A stretch of 64,000 nt of DNA from Pseudomonadota bacterium (GTDB lineage Bacteria; Myxococcota_A; Polyangia; Haliangiales; Haliangiaceae), in NCBI GenBank assembly GCA_023428295.1, contig JAEYYV010000131.1:54544-118543 (forward strand), written 5' to 3'. Below the pieces are notes generated by a model. That model ran no database searches and was not told the DNA's origin. It saw only the letters and a list, made by a program, of their open reading frames with translations. Of this stretch, positions 36,056-45,784 are shown piece after piece. Position 1 is the first letter of the stretch, and the number at the start of each line of letters is the position of its first letter. The position numbers were made by a program, and so were the translations under genes.

Positions 36056-37323
36056 TCGCCGTCGCGCAGCTTCGCGCCGATGTCGTTGCGATAGCGCACG
36101 TTGGGGATGACGATCTTCTCGGCGAGCCGATACGCGCCTCGACGCGCGAGCTCGATCGTCGGGCCGCGCCCCGTCACGACCATCGTGTACCCGACGATGC
36201 CCGCGGCGACGAGCTCGCCGCCCTCGAGACCGACCTCGCCGAAGTGCAGGTGCTCGCGCTCCTCGGCGGTGAGGTCCTCCGGGATCGCGATCGGCGTCCC
36301 TTTGGACATCTCCTCGTAGCCCTCGTCGTGTGGAAACGGCGGCAGCGTGAGCACGACGCCCACGGCGAATCCATCGTGCGTCCGGAACGGCGTCGCATCT
36401 CCGCGCGCGACGCGCGAGAGAATGTCCCCGCATGGCTCGGCGAACAAGGACGACAGGATCGCGAAGCCCGGATAGCCGAAGCGACACGTGAGCTCGAGCG
36501 GCCACACGCCATCGGCATTCACGATCGTGTTGAGGTTGATGTACCCGACGTGCTTCGCATCGCGCAGCATGGGCGCGAGCTTCTGCAGCGTCGCCTCGAA
36601 CAGGCGCTCGCCGTGGCGATACGTGACCACGGTCCCCATCTCGCCGGTCAGCTCGCCGAGATCGCCGGGGAAGAAGCGCTTGTGCTCCCAATCGAGGTTG
36701 ACGGGACCGACGAAGCGCTGGCCGTCGAAGAACGCGCCGAAGCCGGTCTCGATGCCCGTGACGTGCTGCATGAGGACGAAGCTCGCCGGGTCATCCCAAT
36801 CCTCGTCCCACGTGCGCGCGTGGCGATTCAGCATCGCGATGACGTCGGCACCGTCGCGGCGTTGCCCGACGTAGTTCATGCTCGATGGAAACTCCGACCC
36901 GTTGAACTTCAGTACGTAGCGGCCGGGCTGGTCGCGGATGAACTGCGTCGCCTCGGCGAAGTTGTCGAACGCGCGCGTCGGTGCCGTTCGCAGCCCCATG
37001 TCGCGAAGTGCACGCTGACCGAGCTCGCGATCCTGCTCGAGCCGATCGCCGAGCGCACTTCCGCCCAGCACGTGGAGGCCGTCGCGACGAAGCTCGTCTT
37101 GGAGCGTGCCCCACCCCATGTCCTCGAACAGCACGAGGTGATCGTCGACCTCGCGGATCCACGGAAGCGCGGACCGCCAATCGTCAACCTTGTGGACCAA
37201 CCCACCGAGGACGTCCTGGGCGTTCTCGTCGTCGGTGTAGACGCGAACGTCATGACCTTCGCGCGCGAGGCGCAGATAGATCGAACCGAGGTCGGCGTAC
37301 GAGCCGATGCCGAGGACACGCAT
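36007..37323 (-). CDS. PurD-like ATP-grasp ligase
   Basis: A 438-residue protein with the layout of phosphoribosylamine-glycine ligase: N-terminal MRVLGIGSYADLGSIYLRLAREGHDVRVY, then an ATP-grasp segment (GRYVLKFNGSEF, GYINLNTIVNADGVWPLELTCRFGYPGFAIL) and a C-terminal half with the PurD C domain (GEVGLEGGELVAAGIVGYTMVVTGRGPTIELARRGAYRLAEKI). It lacks the standard glycine and PRPP-amine signature near the N-terminus, so it may be a secondary PurD homologue acting on another amine. The ATG at 37323 is the family-like start. It shares 49 bases with the opposing iron-enzyme gene. Confidence 0.72.
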   Translation of the reverse strand: MRVLGIGSYADLGSIYLRLAREGHDVRVYTDDENAQDVLGGLVHKVDDWRSALPWIREVDDHLVLFEDMGWGTLQDELRRDGLHVLGGSALGDRLEQDRELGQRALRDMGLRTAPTRAFDNFAEATQFIRDQPGRYVLKFNGSEFPSSMNYVGQRRDGADVIAMLNRHARTWDEDWDDPASFVLMQHVTGIETGFGAFFDGQRFVGPVNLDWEHKRFFPGDLGELTGEMGTVVTYRHGERLFEATLQKLAPMLRDAKHVGYINLNTIVNADGVWPLELTCRFGYPGFAILSSLFAEPCGDILSRVARGDATPFRTHDGFAVGVVLTLPPFPHDEGYEEMSKGTPIAIPEDLTAEEREHLHFGEVGLEGGELVAAGIVGYTMVVTGRGPTIELARRGAYRLAEKIVIPNVRYRNDIGAKLRDGDYAALAALGWVPSSDR

Positions 37324-37432
37324 TCCTGCGAACGATTTGCAGGCGGCGCGCCAGGCTGACGACGGGTCTCGGGGGCCCGTGCCTGTCTGACAACTCCCCG
37401 GTGTCGCATGCACGAGCTTTCGCCAGGTTGGC

Positions 37433-38938
37433 GTGGCGCGCTCGTTGCTCGAGACAGAGTGCGTGTCCGCCATCCAGTCGCTCCTGCGCGTGATGACCCT
37501 TCGTGATGCCGAGGCGATCATCCTCGAGGCGAACAAGGTGCCGAGCCTGCGCCGCCGTGGACAGGTGGAAGCGCTCGCGATGCCCGCCATCGAGGCCAAG
37601 CTCCTCGCTGATTTCGCAGAGCCGCTCACCAAGAACCGCGCCCTCGACGAGTGGCCGGCCAACGTTCCCTTCGTCGACGCCGATGGCACGAGCTACGCCG
37701 TCACGATCGAGAAGGTCACCGCCGGACTGCGCATCGTGGTGCGCAAGGGCAAGCCCGCTGCCACCGCGATCCCCGTCACGACCCAACCAGCGCCTACTGC
37801 ACCCGCGGCCGATGCACCGAAGGCGTGGTGGGCCAAGCCGCCGCCGGTGGCGACACCCGCGGTGGCGCCCGTCATCGACGCGAGCGGCACCCGCGGCGAC
37901 GCGCTCGGCCGTCTCGCGAATCTCCTGCGCACGCCGATCGCGGCCGCGAGCGTGCGCGAAGCGTCCGACGTGATCGCGTCCACGGGGCAGCCGATACGCA
38001 TGCGCGTGGGCGGGTACGTCGAGGCGACCGACATCATGCTCGACGATCGAGAGCTCCACGCGTGCGTCGCCGCGCTCGGCAACAACGCGGACGCGAGCCT
38101 CGAGGTCGACGGCGTTCGCGTGCGCATCAACACGTTCGAGCATCTCGGCGGCGCCGCGATCGCCGCGCGCCTCATCCGCGAGCGTGTCCCGAGCATGAGC
38201 GATCTCGGACTTCCGCCGGAGCTGTCCGCGATCACCGATCTGCGCGACGGGCTCGTCCTCGTCTGCGGCCCGACGGGTTCGGGCAAGTCGACCACGCTCG
38301 CCGCGCTGATCGATCTCCTCGATCAGCGGCGGTCCGCACACGTGATCACGCTCGAAGATCCGATCGAGTACCGCTTCCATGCGCGCCGCTGCTTGATCCA
38401 TCAGCGCGAGCTCGGCACGCATATCCCCACGTTTGCCGCAGGACTCAAGGCGGCGCTTCGCGAAGCGCCCGACGTGATACTCCTCGGCGAGCTTCGCGAT
38501 CGCGAGACGATCGCCGCAGCGCTCACCGCTGCCGAGACCGGCCACCTCGTCCTCGCGACCATGCACGCATCCAGTGCGGCCGGCGCGATCGATCGCGTGA
38601 TCGACGTGTTCCCCGACACGCAGCAGCGGCAGATCCGCTGGCAGCTCGCCGCCGTGCTGCGCACCGTGGTCTCGCAGTTCCTCTTGCCGCGTCGCGATGG
38701 TGGCCGCGCGGTCGCGATCGAGCACGTGCCCGTCACGTCGGCGGTCGCGAACATCATGCGCAAGGGCGACCTGCACACGCTGCCGACGGCGATCAACACG
38801 GGACGCGACGCGGGCATGATCCCGCTCGAGAAGTCGCTCGCGCGGCTGATCGACAGCGGCGCCGTGTCACCGCAGGTCGTGAAGAAGATCGCGCAGGATC
38901 ACGACCTGCTCGCCGCGCTCTCGGGAAAGCTCCGCTAG
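37433..38938 (+). CDS. PilT/PilU-like type IV pilus ATPase with extended N-terminus
   Basis: A 501-residue GspE/PilT superfamily ATPase. Walker A GPTGSGKST is near residue 282, the Asp box LEDPIEYRF follows, and Walker B and His box read VILLGELRDRETIAAALTAAETGHLVLATMHASS. The HASS and LLGE signatures match PilT retraction ATPases. The first 160 residues precede a Pro/Ala-rich linker and differ from ordinary 340-residue PilT, so the protein may combine an N-terminal GspE-like module. The GTG at 37433 opens the frame; ATG 37493 (MTLRDAEAI) is an alternative start. No other pilus gene is adjacent. Confidence 0.8.
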   Translation: MARSLLETECVSAIQSLLRVMTLRDAEAIILEANKVPSLRRRGQVEALAMPAIEAKLLADFAEPLTKNRALDEWPANVPFVDADGTSYAVTIEKVTAGLRIVVRKGKPAATAIPVTTQPAPTAPAADAPKAWWAKPPPVATPAVAPVIDASGTRGDALGRLANLLRTPIAAASVREASDVIASTGQPIRMRVGGYVEATDIMLDDRELHACVAALGNNADASLEVDGVRVRINTFEHLGGAAIAARLIRERVPSMSDLGLPPELSAITDLRDGLVLVCGPTGSGKSTTLAALIDLLDQRRSAHVITLEDPIEYRFHARRCLIHQRELGTHIPTFAAGLKAALREAPDVILLGELRDRETIAAALTAAETGHLVLATMHASSAAGAIDRVIDVFPDTQQRQIRWQLAAVLRTVVSQFLLPRRDGGRAVAIEHVPVTSAVANIMRKGDLHTLPTAINTGRDAGMIPLEKSLARLIDSGAVSPQVVKKIAQDHDLLAALSGKLR

Positions 38939-39588
38939 AGCTTTTTGTACAGCTCGCCCGCGACCGCGATGTCCGCGAGAAACTCTTCGCGCGCCGCGCG
39001 TCGCGCCTCGTCGTCGGGCGCGCGCAGCACCGAAGCGGGATGCACCGTCGCGATCACGTACGTCGCGATCGCGGCGTGCTCCTCGAGGATCTGTCCGCGG
39101 GACTTCGTGACGCGAAACGCGCTGCCGAGCAGCGCCTGCGCCGCCGTCGCGCCGAGGAGCACCACGATGTCCGGCTTGGTGACCGCGAGCTCCTCGTCGA
39201 GCCACGGCTTGCATGCCTCCACCTCGTAGCGCGTCGGCTTGTCGTGAATGCGTCGCTTCCCGCGCTGCGTGTACTTGAAGTGCTTCACCGCGTTCGTCAT
39301 GTAGACGGCGTCGCGCGGGATGCCGGCGGCGAGCAGCGCGTGGTCGAGGAGCGCGCCCGCGGGACCGACGAACGGCTTGCCTGCGAGATCCTCGCGATCT
39401 CCGGGCACTTCACCGACGAGCATCATCCGCGACTTCGCGCTGCCTTCGCCGAACACCGCCTGCGTCGCGAACTTGTACAGCGGGCATCCGCGACATGTCT
39501 GCACGGCGGCTCGCAGCGCCGGCAGCGTGTGCAGCGTGGGCAGAAACGCCTGCGCGCCGCGATGCCGCTGCTTCGCGCGAACCGCCAT
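38935..39588 (-). CDS. udgX: UdgX-type uracil-DNA glycosylase
   Basis: A 217-residue Fe-S uracil-DNA glycosylase of the UdgX type. The first-motif GEVPGDREDLAGKPFVG (about 59-74), the Fe-S cysteine pair TCRGCPL (32-36) and C-terminal VHPASVLR are all visible. Residues 111-115 read KRRIH, the UdgX R-loop whose His covalently bonds to uracil-containing DNA. UdgX is known for this covalent trap. The gene overlaps the stop of the PilT-like gene by four bases and precedes a small Lys/Ser-rich gene. Confidence 0.88.
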   Translation of the reverse strand: MAVRAKQRHRGAQAFLPTLHTLPALRAAVQTCRGCPLYKFATQAVFGEGSAKSRMMLVGEVPGDREDLAGKPFVGPAGALLDHALLAAGIPRDAVYMTNAVKHFKYTQRGKRRIHDKPTRYEVEACKPWLDEELAVTKPDIVVLLGATAAQALLGSAFRVTKSRGQILEEHAAIATYVIATVHPASVLRAPDDEARRAAREEFLADIAVAGELYKKL

Positions 39589-39594
39589 GGTGCC

Positions 39595-39891
39595 TCAGCG
39601 CTTGCTGCGGCCACCACGACGAGACGAGCTGCGGCGCGTCGTCTTGCTCTTCGTGCGGCGCGCGGCCTTGCCGCCCTTGCGGCCGCCCTTTCGGCTCGAC
39701 GACGTGTCGTGCTTGCCCGAGCCGCGACCGCTGCCGCTCTTCTTGCCGCCGCCGTCCTGCTTGTTCACCGAAGCCCACGCGATGCGAGCGGCGGTCTTGG
39801 ACGACTTGCCGCTCTTCTTCGCGCTCTCCTCGATGTGGCGCGCCTGACGCTTCTGCTTGTCCGTATAGGATTTCTTGCTTCCTCTGGCCAT
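39595..39891 (-). CDS. Small basic Lys/Ser/Gly-rich protein (plasmid-stabilisation-like)
   Basis: A 98-residue protein rich in Lys, Ser, Gly and Arg. The first half reads like the widely annotated small proteins MARGSKKSYTDKQKRQARHIEESAKKSGKSS with WASVNKQDGGGKKSGSG, usually labelled plasmid-stabilisation-like but of unknown function. The second half is an Arg/Lys/Ser-rich tail that could bind nucleic acids. It ends six bases before the udgX start on the same strand, so the two may be co-transcribed. The ATG at 39891 is the only sensible start. Confidence 0.7.
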   Translation of the reverse strand: MARGSKKSYTDKQKRQARHIEESAKKSGKSSKTAARIAWASVNKQDGGGKKSGSGRGSGKHDTSSSRKGGRKGGKAARRTKSKTTRRSSSRRGGRSKR

Positions 39892-39944
39892 GACCGGGAG
39901 CGCTTCAAGCGACGTGCCCGAAACGATCGGGCCGCGCGCGGGCG

Positions 39945-40763
39945 TCACGACTCGCGAGCGCGCACGGACGCACGCGCGCACACGCGTGGTGCGTGGATGT
40001 GCTCGGTGGATCCAGTGCGCCCGAGGAGCGCGAGGAGCGTCTTCGCGTTGTGCACCGCCGCTCCCTCCGCGTCGTTGTCGAAGTAGACGTGAACATCGCG
40101 TCCCTCGTGTGTCCATCGCTCGATGTCGTCGTGCCAGCGCCGCAGCAACGCGCCGCTGTAACTCGACGCGTACTTTCGCGTATGGCCGTGCAAGCGCACG
40201 TAGACGACGTCGGTGGTCACCTCGCGCCACATCGGAAAGTCGGGGGCGTCGCTCATACACGCGGCGACGTTTGCCTCGCGCAATCGCTGGGCGACCTCGG
40301 GTACGAACCACGATCGATGCCGCAGCTCCAGCGAGTGCCGCACCGTGGGCCATGCGCGCAATGCGACGAGAAAGTCGTCGAGCCGCTCGTCCGCACGCGC
40401 GAAGTTCGACGGCAACTGCCACACGACGGCCGCGAGCTTCTCGCGAAGTCCCGACGCCTGATCGCGCAGCCGGATCACCGAGTCCTTGCAGTCGCGTAGT
40501 CGTTTGTAGTGCGTCACGAAGCGATGGCCCTTGAGCGCGAAGCGAAACTCGGGCGGCGTCTCCGTGTACCAGCGCTCGTACGTCTCGCGCTTCACCTGCG
40601 TGTAGAACGTCCCGTTGATCTCGACGGCACTGAATGCTCCGGCCGCGATCGACAACCACTTCCTCATCGGAGCATCGCCATAGAGATGCTCGCGCCACGA
40701 GCGGTACATCCAGCCGCTCGTACCGATCCACGCCGTGCCCGGCTTCGTCTCGCGACGGGACAT
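39945..40763 (-). CDS. DUF72 family protein (YecE-like)
   Basis: A 272-residue protein resembling DUF72: WIGTSGWMYRSWREHLYG, then AVEINGTFYTQVKRETYERWYTETPPEFRFALKGHRFVTH, LAAVVWQLPSNF, VYVRLHGHTRKYASSYS and the C-terminal DVHVYFDNDAEGAAVHNA. These are conserved blocks of a TIM-barrel-like family of unknown activity. The ATG at 40763 starts two residues before the first block; longer upstream sequence is antisense to the YihY gene. No signal peptide is present. The divergent intergenic region to the YihY gene is about 90 bases. Confidence 0.9.
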   Translation of the reverse strand: MSRRETKPGTAWIGTSGWMYRSWREHLYGDAPMRKWLSIAAGAFSAVEINGTFYTQVKRETYERWYTETPPEFRFALKGHRFVTHYKRLRDCKDSVIRLRDQASGLREKLAAVVWQLPSNFARADERLDDFLVALRAWPTVRHSLELRHRSWFVPEVAQRLREANVAACMSDAPDFPMWREVTTDVVYVRLHGHTRKYASSYSGALLRRWHDDIERWTHEGRDVHVYFDNDAEGAAVHNAKTLLALLGRTGSTEHIHAPRVCARASVRARES

Positions 40764-40850
40764 GCAGTCAGCGGTTGCGCGTTCGATGCCAGCGCTACCG
40801 TGCGCGAGCGCTCGCCCACGCTCGGAGCGATTCCTGCACCAGTCCGGATC

Positions 40851-41777
40851 GTGCGCGTTCGACAAGTGTTCACCCTCGTCAAAGAGACTGGAGAGGATTG
40901 GCTCGAAGACAAGGCGTCGCGGCTCGCTGCTGCGCTCGCCTTCTACACGCTGCTCTCTCTCGCCCCGCTGCTCATCCTGGCCGTGTCCGTCGCGGGCCTC
41001 TTCTTCGGCGAGGAAGCAGCGCGGGGAGAGATCGCCGGCCAGCTCTCCGCCATGCTGGGCCCCGAGGCCGCCGACTCGATCCAGACGGTGCTCGCGAACG
41101 CCAAGGCCCCGTCGAGCGGCGTGATCGGGACGATCGTCGGCGTCGCGCTGTTGATCTTCGGCGCGTCCGGCGTGTTCGGCGAGCTGCAGGACTCGCTCAA
41201 CGTCGTGTGGGAAGTGCAGCCCAAGCCCGGCCGCGGGATCAAAGGGTTCCTTCGCGATCGCTTCTTCTCGTTCACCCTCGTCCTCGGCGTCGCGTTCCTC
41301 CTGCTCGTCTCGCTGGTCGTGAGCGCGGGCCTGGCCGCCGTCGGCAACGTGTTCTCGTCTCGCCTTCCCGGCGGAGAAGCCCTGTGGCACGTGATCAACT
41401 TCGTCGTGTCGATCGGAACGATCACCGTTCTGTTCGCGCTCATCTTCAAGGTCGTCCCCGACGTCACCATCGCGTGGCGCGACGTCTGGATCGGCGCCAT
41501 CGTCACCGCCGCTCTGTTCACGCTCGGAAAGTTCGCGATCGGTCTCTACCTCGGACGCTCGAGCCTCGCGTCGCCGTTCGGGGCCGCGGGCTCGGTCGTC
41601 GTGCTCGTCGTGTGGGTCTACTACTCGGCGCAGATCCTGTTCTTCGGCGCCGAGTTCACGCAGGTCTACGCGCGGCACCACGGCTCGCGCATCGAGCCGA
41701 CCAAGAACGCTGCCCCCATCACCGCCGACGCCAAAGCGCAGATGGGCATCCAGCCGTCCCCCAAACCCGCGGCATAG
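40851..41777 (+). CDS. YihY/BrkB family inner-membrane protein
   Basis: A 308-residue membrane protein with six hydrophobic helices. It shows the family pattern: DKASRLAAALAFYTLLSLAPLLILAVSVAGLFFGEE, then VIGTIVGVALLIFGASGVFGELQDSLNVVWEV, and a C-terminal VVVLVVWVYYSAQILFFGAEFTQVYARHHG. YihY proteins are widespread (formerly misassigned as RNase BN) and their function is unclear. GTG 40851 is a likely start, with GTG 40866 as an alternative; neither has a strong ribosome site. The isochorismatase-like gene follows three bases after its stop. Confidence 0.88.
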   Translation: MRVRQVFTLVKETGEDWLEDKASRLAAALAFYTLLSLAPLLILAVSVAGLFFGEEAARGEIAGQLSAMLGPEAADSIQTVLANAKAPSSGVIGTIVGVALLIFGASGVFGELQDSLNVVWEVQPKPGRGIKGFLRDRFFSFTLVLGVAFLLLVSLVVSAGLAAVGNVFSSRLPGGEALWHVINFVVSIGTITVLFALIFKVVPDVTIAWRDVWIGAIVTAALFTLGKFAIGLYLGRSSLASPFGAAGSVVVLVVWVYYSAQILFFGAEFTQVYARHHGSRIEPTKNAAPITADAKAQMGIQPSPKPAA

Positions 41778-41780
41778 CTC

Positions 41781-42380
41781 GTGCCTCGGCCCACCTCACA
41801 CTCGGCGGCACGACATCGATCACGCGTGGCGGTCGTGCTCGTCGATGTCATCAACGCGATGGACTTCCCGGAAGGCGAACAGCTCGCACGCCACGCACTC
41901 CGCGCCGCCAAACGCATCGCAGCGCTGAAGCGGCGCGCAAAGGCCGCGCGTGTCCCGGTCATCTACGCGAACGACAACTACGGCCAGTGGCGCTCCGACT
42001 TCCACGCGACGCTCGAGAACGCGTTGCGCCCCGAGAACCCAGGCCACGACATCGCCCTCCTCCTTCGCCCCGACGAGGACGATTACTTCGTGCTCAAACC
42101 GATGCACTCGGCGTTCTTCGGCTCGACGCTCGAGCCCCTGCTCGCATACCTCGCCTGCCAACGCCTCGTACTCGCCGGCTTCGCGGGAGACATGTGCGTC
42201 CAGTTCACCGCGCAAGACGCGTTTCTCCGCGGCTTCGAGTTGGTCATCGCGCGCGACTGCATCGCTTCCGAAACTCCGCGCGGCAACCGCATCGCCCTCG
42301 ACCTCATGCGCAAGCATATGAAGGCACACATCGCCGACAGCGCGCGCATCGACTTCCGTGCGTTGCGGCGCGCGCGTTAG
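41781..42380 (+). CDS. Isochorismatase-like hydrolase
   Basis: A 199-residue cysteine hydrolase of the isochorismatase superfamily. Catalytic triad positions are Asp in VVLVDVINAMD (about residue 22), Lys in FVLKPMHSAF (about 107) and Cys in GDMCVQFTAQDA (about 137), and a cis-peptide region follows. Substrates in this family include isochorismate, nicotinamide and N-carbamoyl amines; which applies here is unclear. It starts at GTG 41781, three bases after the YihY stop. The 3' end overlaps the convergent DUF488 gene by four bases. Confidence 0.87.
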   Translation: MPRPTSHSAARHRSRVAVVLVDVINAMDFPEGEQLARHALRAAKRIAALKRRAKAARVPVIYANDNYGQWRSDFHATLENALRPENPGHDIALLLRPDEDDYFVLKPMHSAFFGSTLEPLLAYLACQRLVLAGFAGDMCVQFTAQDAFLRGFELVIARDCIASETPRGNRIALDLMRKHMKAHIADSARIDFRALRRAR

Positions 42381-42910
42381 AGGTCCACCGTCGCCGTCCC
42401 GGTGCTCGGCGCGATACCCGCCGCGATGATCGATCGATGACACACGTGCGGCTCGCGCTCGAAGCACAGGAGCGCCGCGCGATGCCCGTGCGCCGCGTCT
42501 ATCACCGCCGCGATCACCTCGGGCGATGCCTCGAGATGCGCTCGATAGAGCGACAAGCAGCGCTCGACATCCGAGCGGAGCGCCCGATACGGGTTGCCCG
42601 CGATCCGCAGGTGCACGTAGTCGATCCCCGCGCCCGCCAGCGCCTCGCCGAGCGGCGTCTTCGAGAAGCCGCGCCGGCGAGACAGCGGCAACTCGCGCAC
42701 GTCGATCACGCGGTCCACGCGATTCGCGCGCAGCAGCGCGAGAACCTCGTCGAGCGTTCGCCCCTCGTAGCCGATGGTGAACAGCGGCGAGCGCTGTGCC
42801 TTCGACCGCGACGGCGATGCCTTCGTCTTCTTCGAGCGCGAGGGCGAGTGTTTCTTCGAGGTGGCGATGATCGCGTCATAGCAACCCTCGCGCGCACGGC
42901 AATCGGTCAC
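42377..42910 (-). CDS. DUF488 family protein
   Basis: A 177-residue protein with the DUF488 blocks: FTIGYEGRTLDEVLALL (about 44-60), VIDVRELPLSRRRGFSK, and the C-terminal ALLCFEREPHVCHRSIIA with conserved Cys, Glu, Cys and His. These resemble PIN- or metal-binding-like sites of unknown activity. The first 40 residues are Ser/Lys/Arg-rich and look disordered. Start GTG 42910 is the first in frame. A family member often occurs with DUF72 and YihY-type genes, but no shared pathway is known. Confidence 0.86.
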   Translation of the reverse strand: MTDCRAREGCYDAIIATSKKHSPSRSKKTKASPSRSKAQRSPLFTIGYEGRTLDEVLALLRANRVDRVIDVRELPLSRRRGFSKTPLGEALAGAGIDYVHLRIAGNPYRALRSDVERCLSLYRAHLEASPEVIAAVIDAAHGHRAALLCFEREPHVCHRSIIAAGIAPSTGTATVDL

Positions 42911-42943
42911 CCAGCGCGTGGCGTGCTATGACGAACACCTCTC

Positions 42944-43411
42944 GTGCACGGCAGCGACGACGACACGCAGCACGATCAGGTGACGTCGGAGGCGGCCGCG
43001 GCGACGCGTGTGCCGTCGATCCTGGCGATCGAGGCGCTCCACACGCTCGATCGCAAAGGGCTCATCGGGACCGCCCTCACCTTCGCGACGGGAGTTCCAA
43101 CCTTGCTCGTCGTGGCCGCGATGCTCTGTGCCGTGGTCGGCGGTGTGTCCATCGCGACACCGTGGCTGCTCGGTGGAGTCCTCGCAGCGAGCGTGCTCGG
43201 CGCGATCGGAACGCGAAACCTTCGCCAGTCATCCGCGAGACGGGCAGCTCTCCTGGCGCTCCAACACTCGAACGCGACGGCATCGCTGTCGGGCGACACG
43301 CTCGAGATCCACGCAGTCGATCGAGCGCAGCCATGGCGATTCGCGCTCGGCGGCCGCTCGCGCTCGCTGCGCATGTTGCCCGCGGCCAGAGTCGTTGGCA
43401 TGAAGGACTGA
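42944..43411 (+). CDS. Small membrane protein of unknown function
   Basis: A 155-residue protein with two hydrophobic helices (ALTFATGVPTLLVVAAMLCAVVGGV and PWLLGGVLAASVLGAIG), flanked by polar ends; a C-terminal soluble segment contains DTLEIHAVDRAQPWRFALGG. No family is recognised. It starts at GTG 42944, 33 bases after the divergent DUF488 gene, with an ordinary-looking frame and normal third-position GC. It could be a tail-anchored or signalling membrane protein, but nothing more can be supported. Confidence 0.55.
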   Translation: MHGSDDDTQHDQVTSEAAAATRVPSILAIEALHTLDRKGLIGTALTFATGVPTLLVVAAMLCAVVGGVSIATPWLLGGVLAASVLGAIGTRNLRQSSARRAALLALQHSNATASLSGDTLEIHAVDRAQPWRFALGGRSRSLRMLPAARVVGMKD

Positions 43412-43481
43412 TGGCTCGATCGCGACCGGGCCCAGCTCGCGGTCCCCGGCCGCAGCGTGTCGTTCGCGGATCGCGGCGCGG

Positions 43482-44840
<1,359 letters not shown>

Positions 44841-44951
44841 CCCGAGATCTTACCGCGCCATCGCGGACCGACGCGGCCGACCGACCCGGCCACTACGTCT
44901 GCCGGGGTCCGAGCTTCCCCGCGCAACTTGCGCGAATGCCCCGATTTCCGA

Positions 44952-44967
44952 TGGCCCACCATCTGCA
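44952..44967 (+). promoter_or_regulatory. Candidate sigma54 (-24/-12) promoter
   Basis: TGGCCCACCATCTGCA keeps GG-N10-GC with a TGG -24 start and CTGCA -12 box, 39 bases before the ATG at 45007, in the region divergent from a sigma54 activator gene. It is nearly identical to the candidate at 10492. Confidence 0.5.
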
Positions 44968-45006
44968 CGATGGGTCGTCACCACCCCTTAGCGCAGCGAG
45001 AACACG

Positions 45007-45759
45007 ATGTACCTCCCCCACACCGACGACGAAGCCACCGTGATCGACAACGGACCGCACTGGTCCGCGCGCCCCATGACCACGCTGCCCCCGCCGGTGC
45101 AGAGGTCGTCGGTTCGAGCGGCTCGACCTGCCATCCAACCGATGCTGGTGAACGCTCGTGTCACCCCGCTCGTTCGCGACCCCGTCCCCGGCCCGTACAT
45201 GTTGCCGCGCGCGTTCTACTCGTTCGCCGAAGAGCAGTCGGCCGCGGCGCTCGACACCGAGTGCGTCGCGCCGCTTCCGCTCACCGAGATCCGGCCCGAT
45301 TGGCAGATCTGGCTCGCGGCCAAGTGGTCGCGCTTCGCGGTGCCGTTCTGCGGCGCGGTCGCGGGGCTCGCGCTCGTCATCGGTTACCTCGCGCTCGGTG
45401 GTGAGACGCGCGCGGTGGCCGCCGCCGCGACCAGCAGCTCGGCGATCGTGATGCGCGTCGATGGTCCCGCGCCGACCAATCGCGACGCCGCCGTTCGCAA
45501 CGCGATCACGATGGCGCGCTCCGGCGCCGCGGTGCCGGCCGAGACGCCGATGGTCGACATCGAGGAAGCCGCGACGACCGGCACCATCGTCGCCGCCGCG
45601 CACGACGAGATCGAGATGGACGCCGTGCCGATGCAGCGCCCCGCGAAGCACGTCGTGAAGGCGACGAAGCGCGCGAAGCCCGCGTCGACGAAGCGCGGTC
45701 CGATCAAGCTGAACGCGAACACCGCCCTCGGTGATCTCCGCGTCGGCCGCTCTCGCTGA
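45007..45759 (+). CDS. Single-helix membrane protein of unknown function
   Basis: A 250-residue protein. Residues 1-105 are soluble and Pro-rich, one hydrophobic helix (AVPFCGAVAGLALVIGYLALGG, about 110-131) follows, and the remainder is acidic then Lys/Arg-rich (EIEMDAVPMQRPAKHVVKATKRAKPASTKRG). This is a type II-like single-pass layout. No family is recognised. The ATG at 45007 follows GCGAG by six bases. It is divergent from the NtrC-type regulator and has a sigma54-like promoter, so the regulator may control it. Confidence 0.6.
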   Translation: MYLPHTDDEATVIDNGPHWSARPMTTLPPPVQRSSVRAARPAIQPMLVNARVTPLVRDPVPGPYMLPRAFYSFAEEQSAAALDTECVAPLPLTEIRPDWQIWLAAKWSRFAVPFCGAVAGLALVIGYLALGGETRAVAAAATSSSAIVMRVDGPAPTNRDAAVRNAITMARSGAAVPAETPMVDIEEAATTGTIVAAAHDEIEMDAVPMQRPAKHVVKATKRAKPASTKRGPIKLNANTALGDLRVGRSR

Positions 45760-45784
45760 TTGCTAGCCTCACGGCGCGCTCCGA

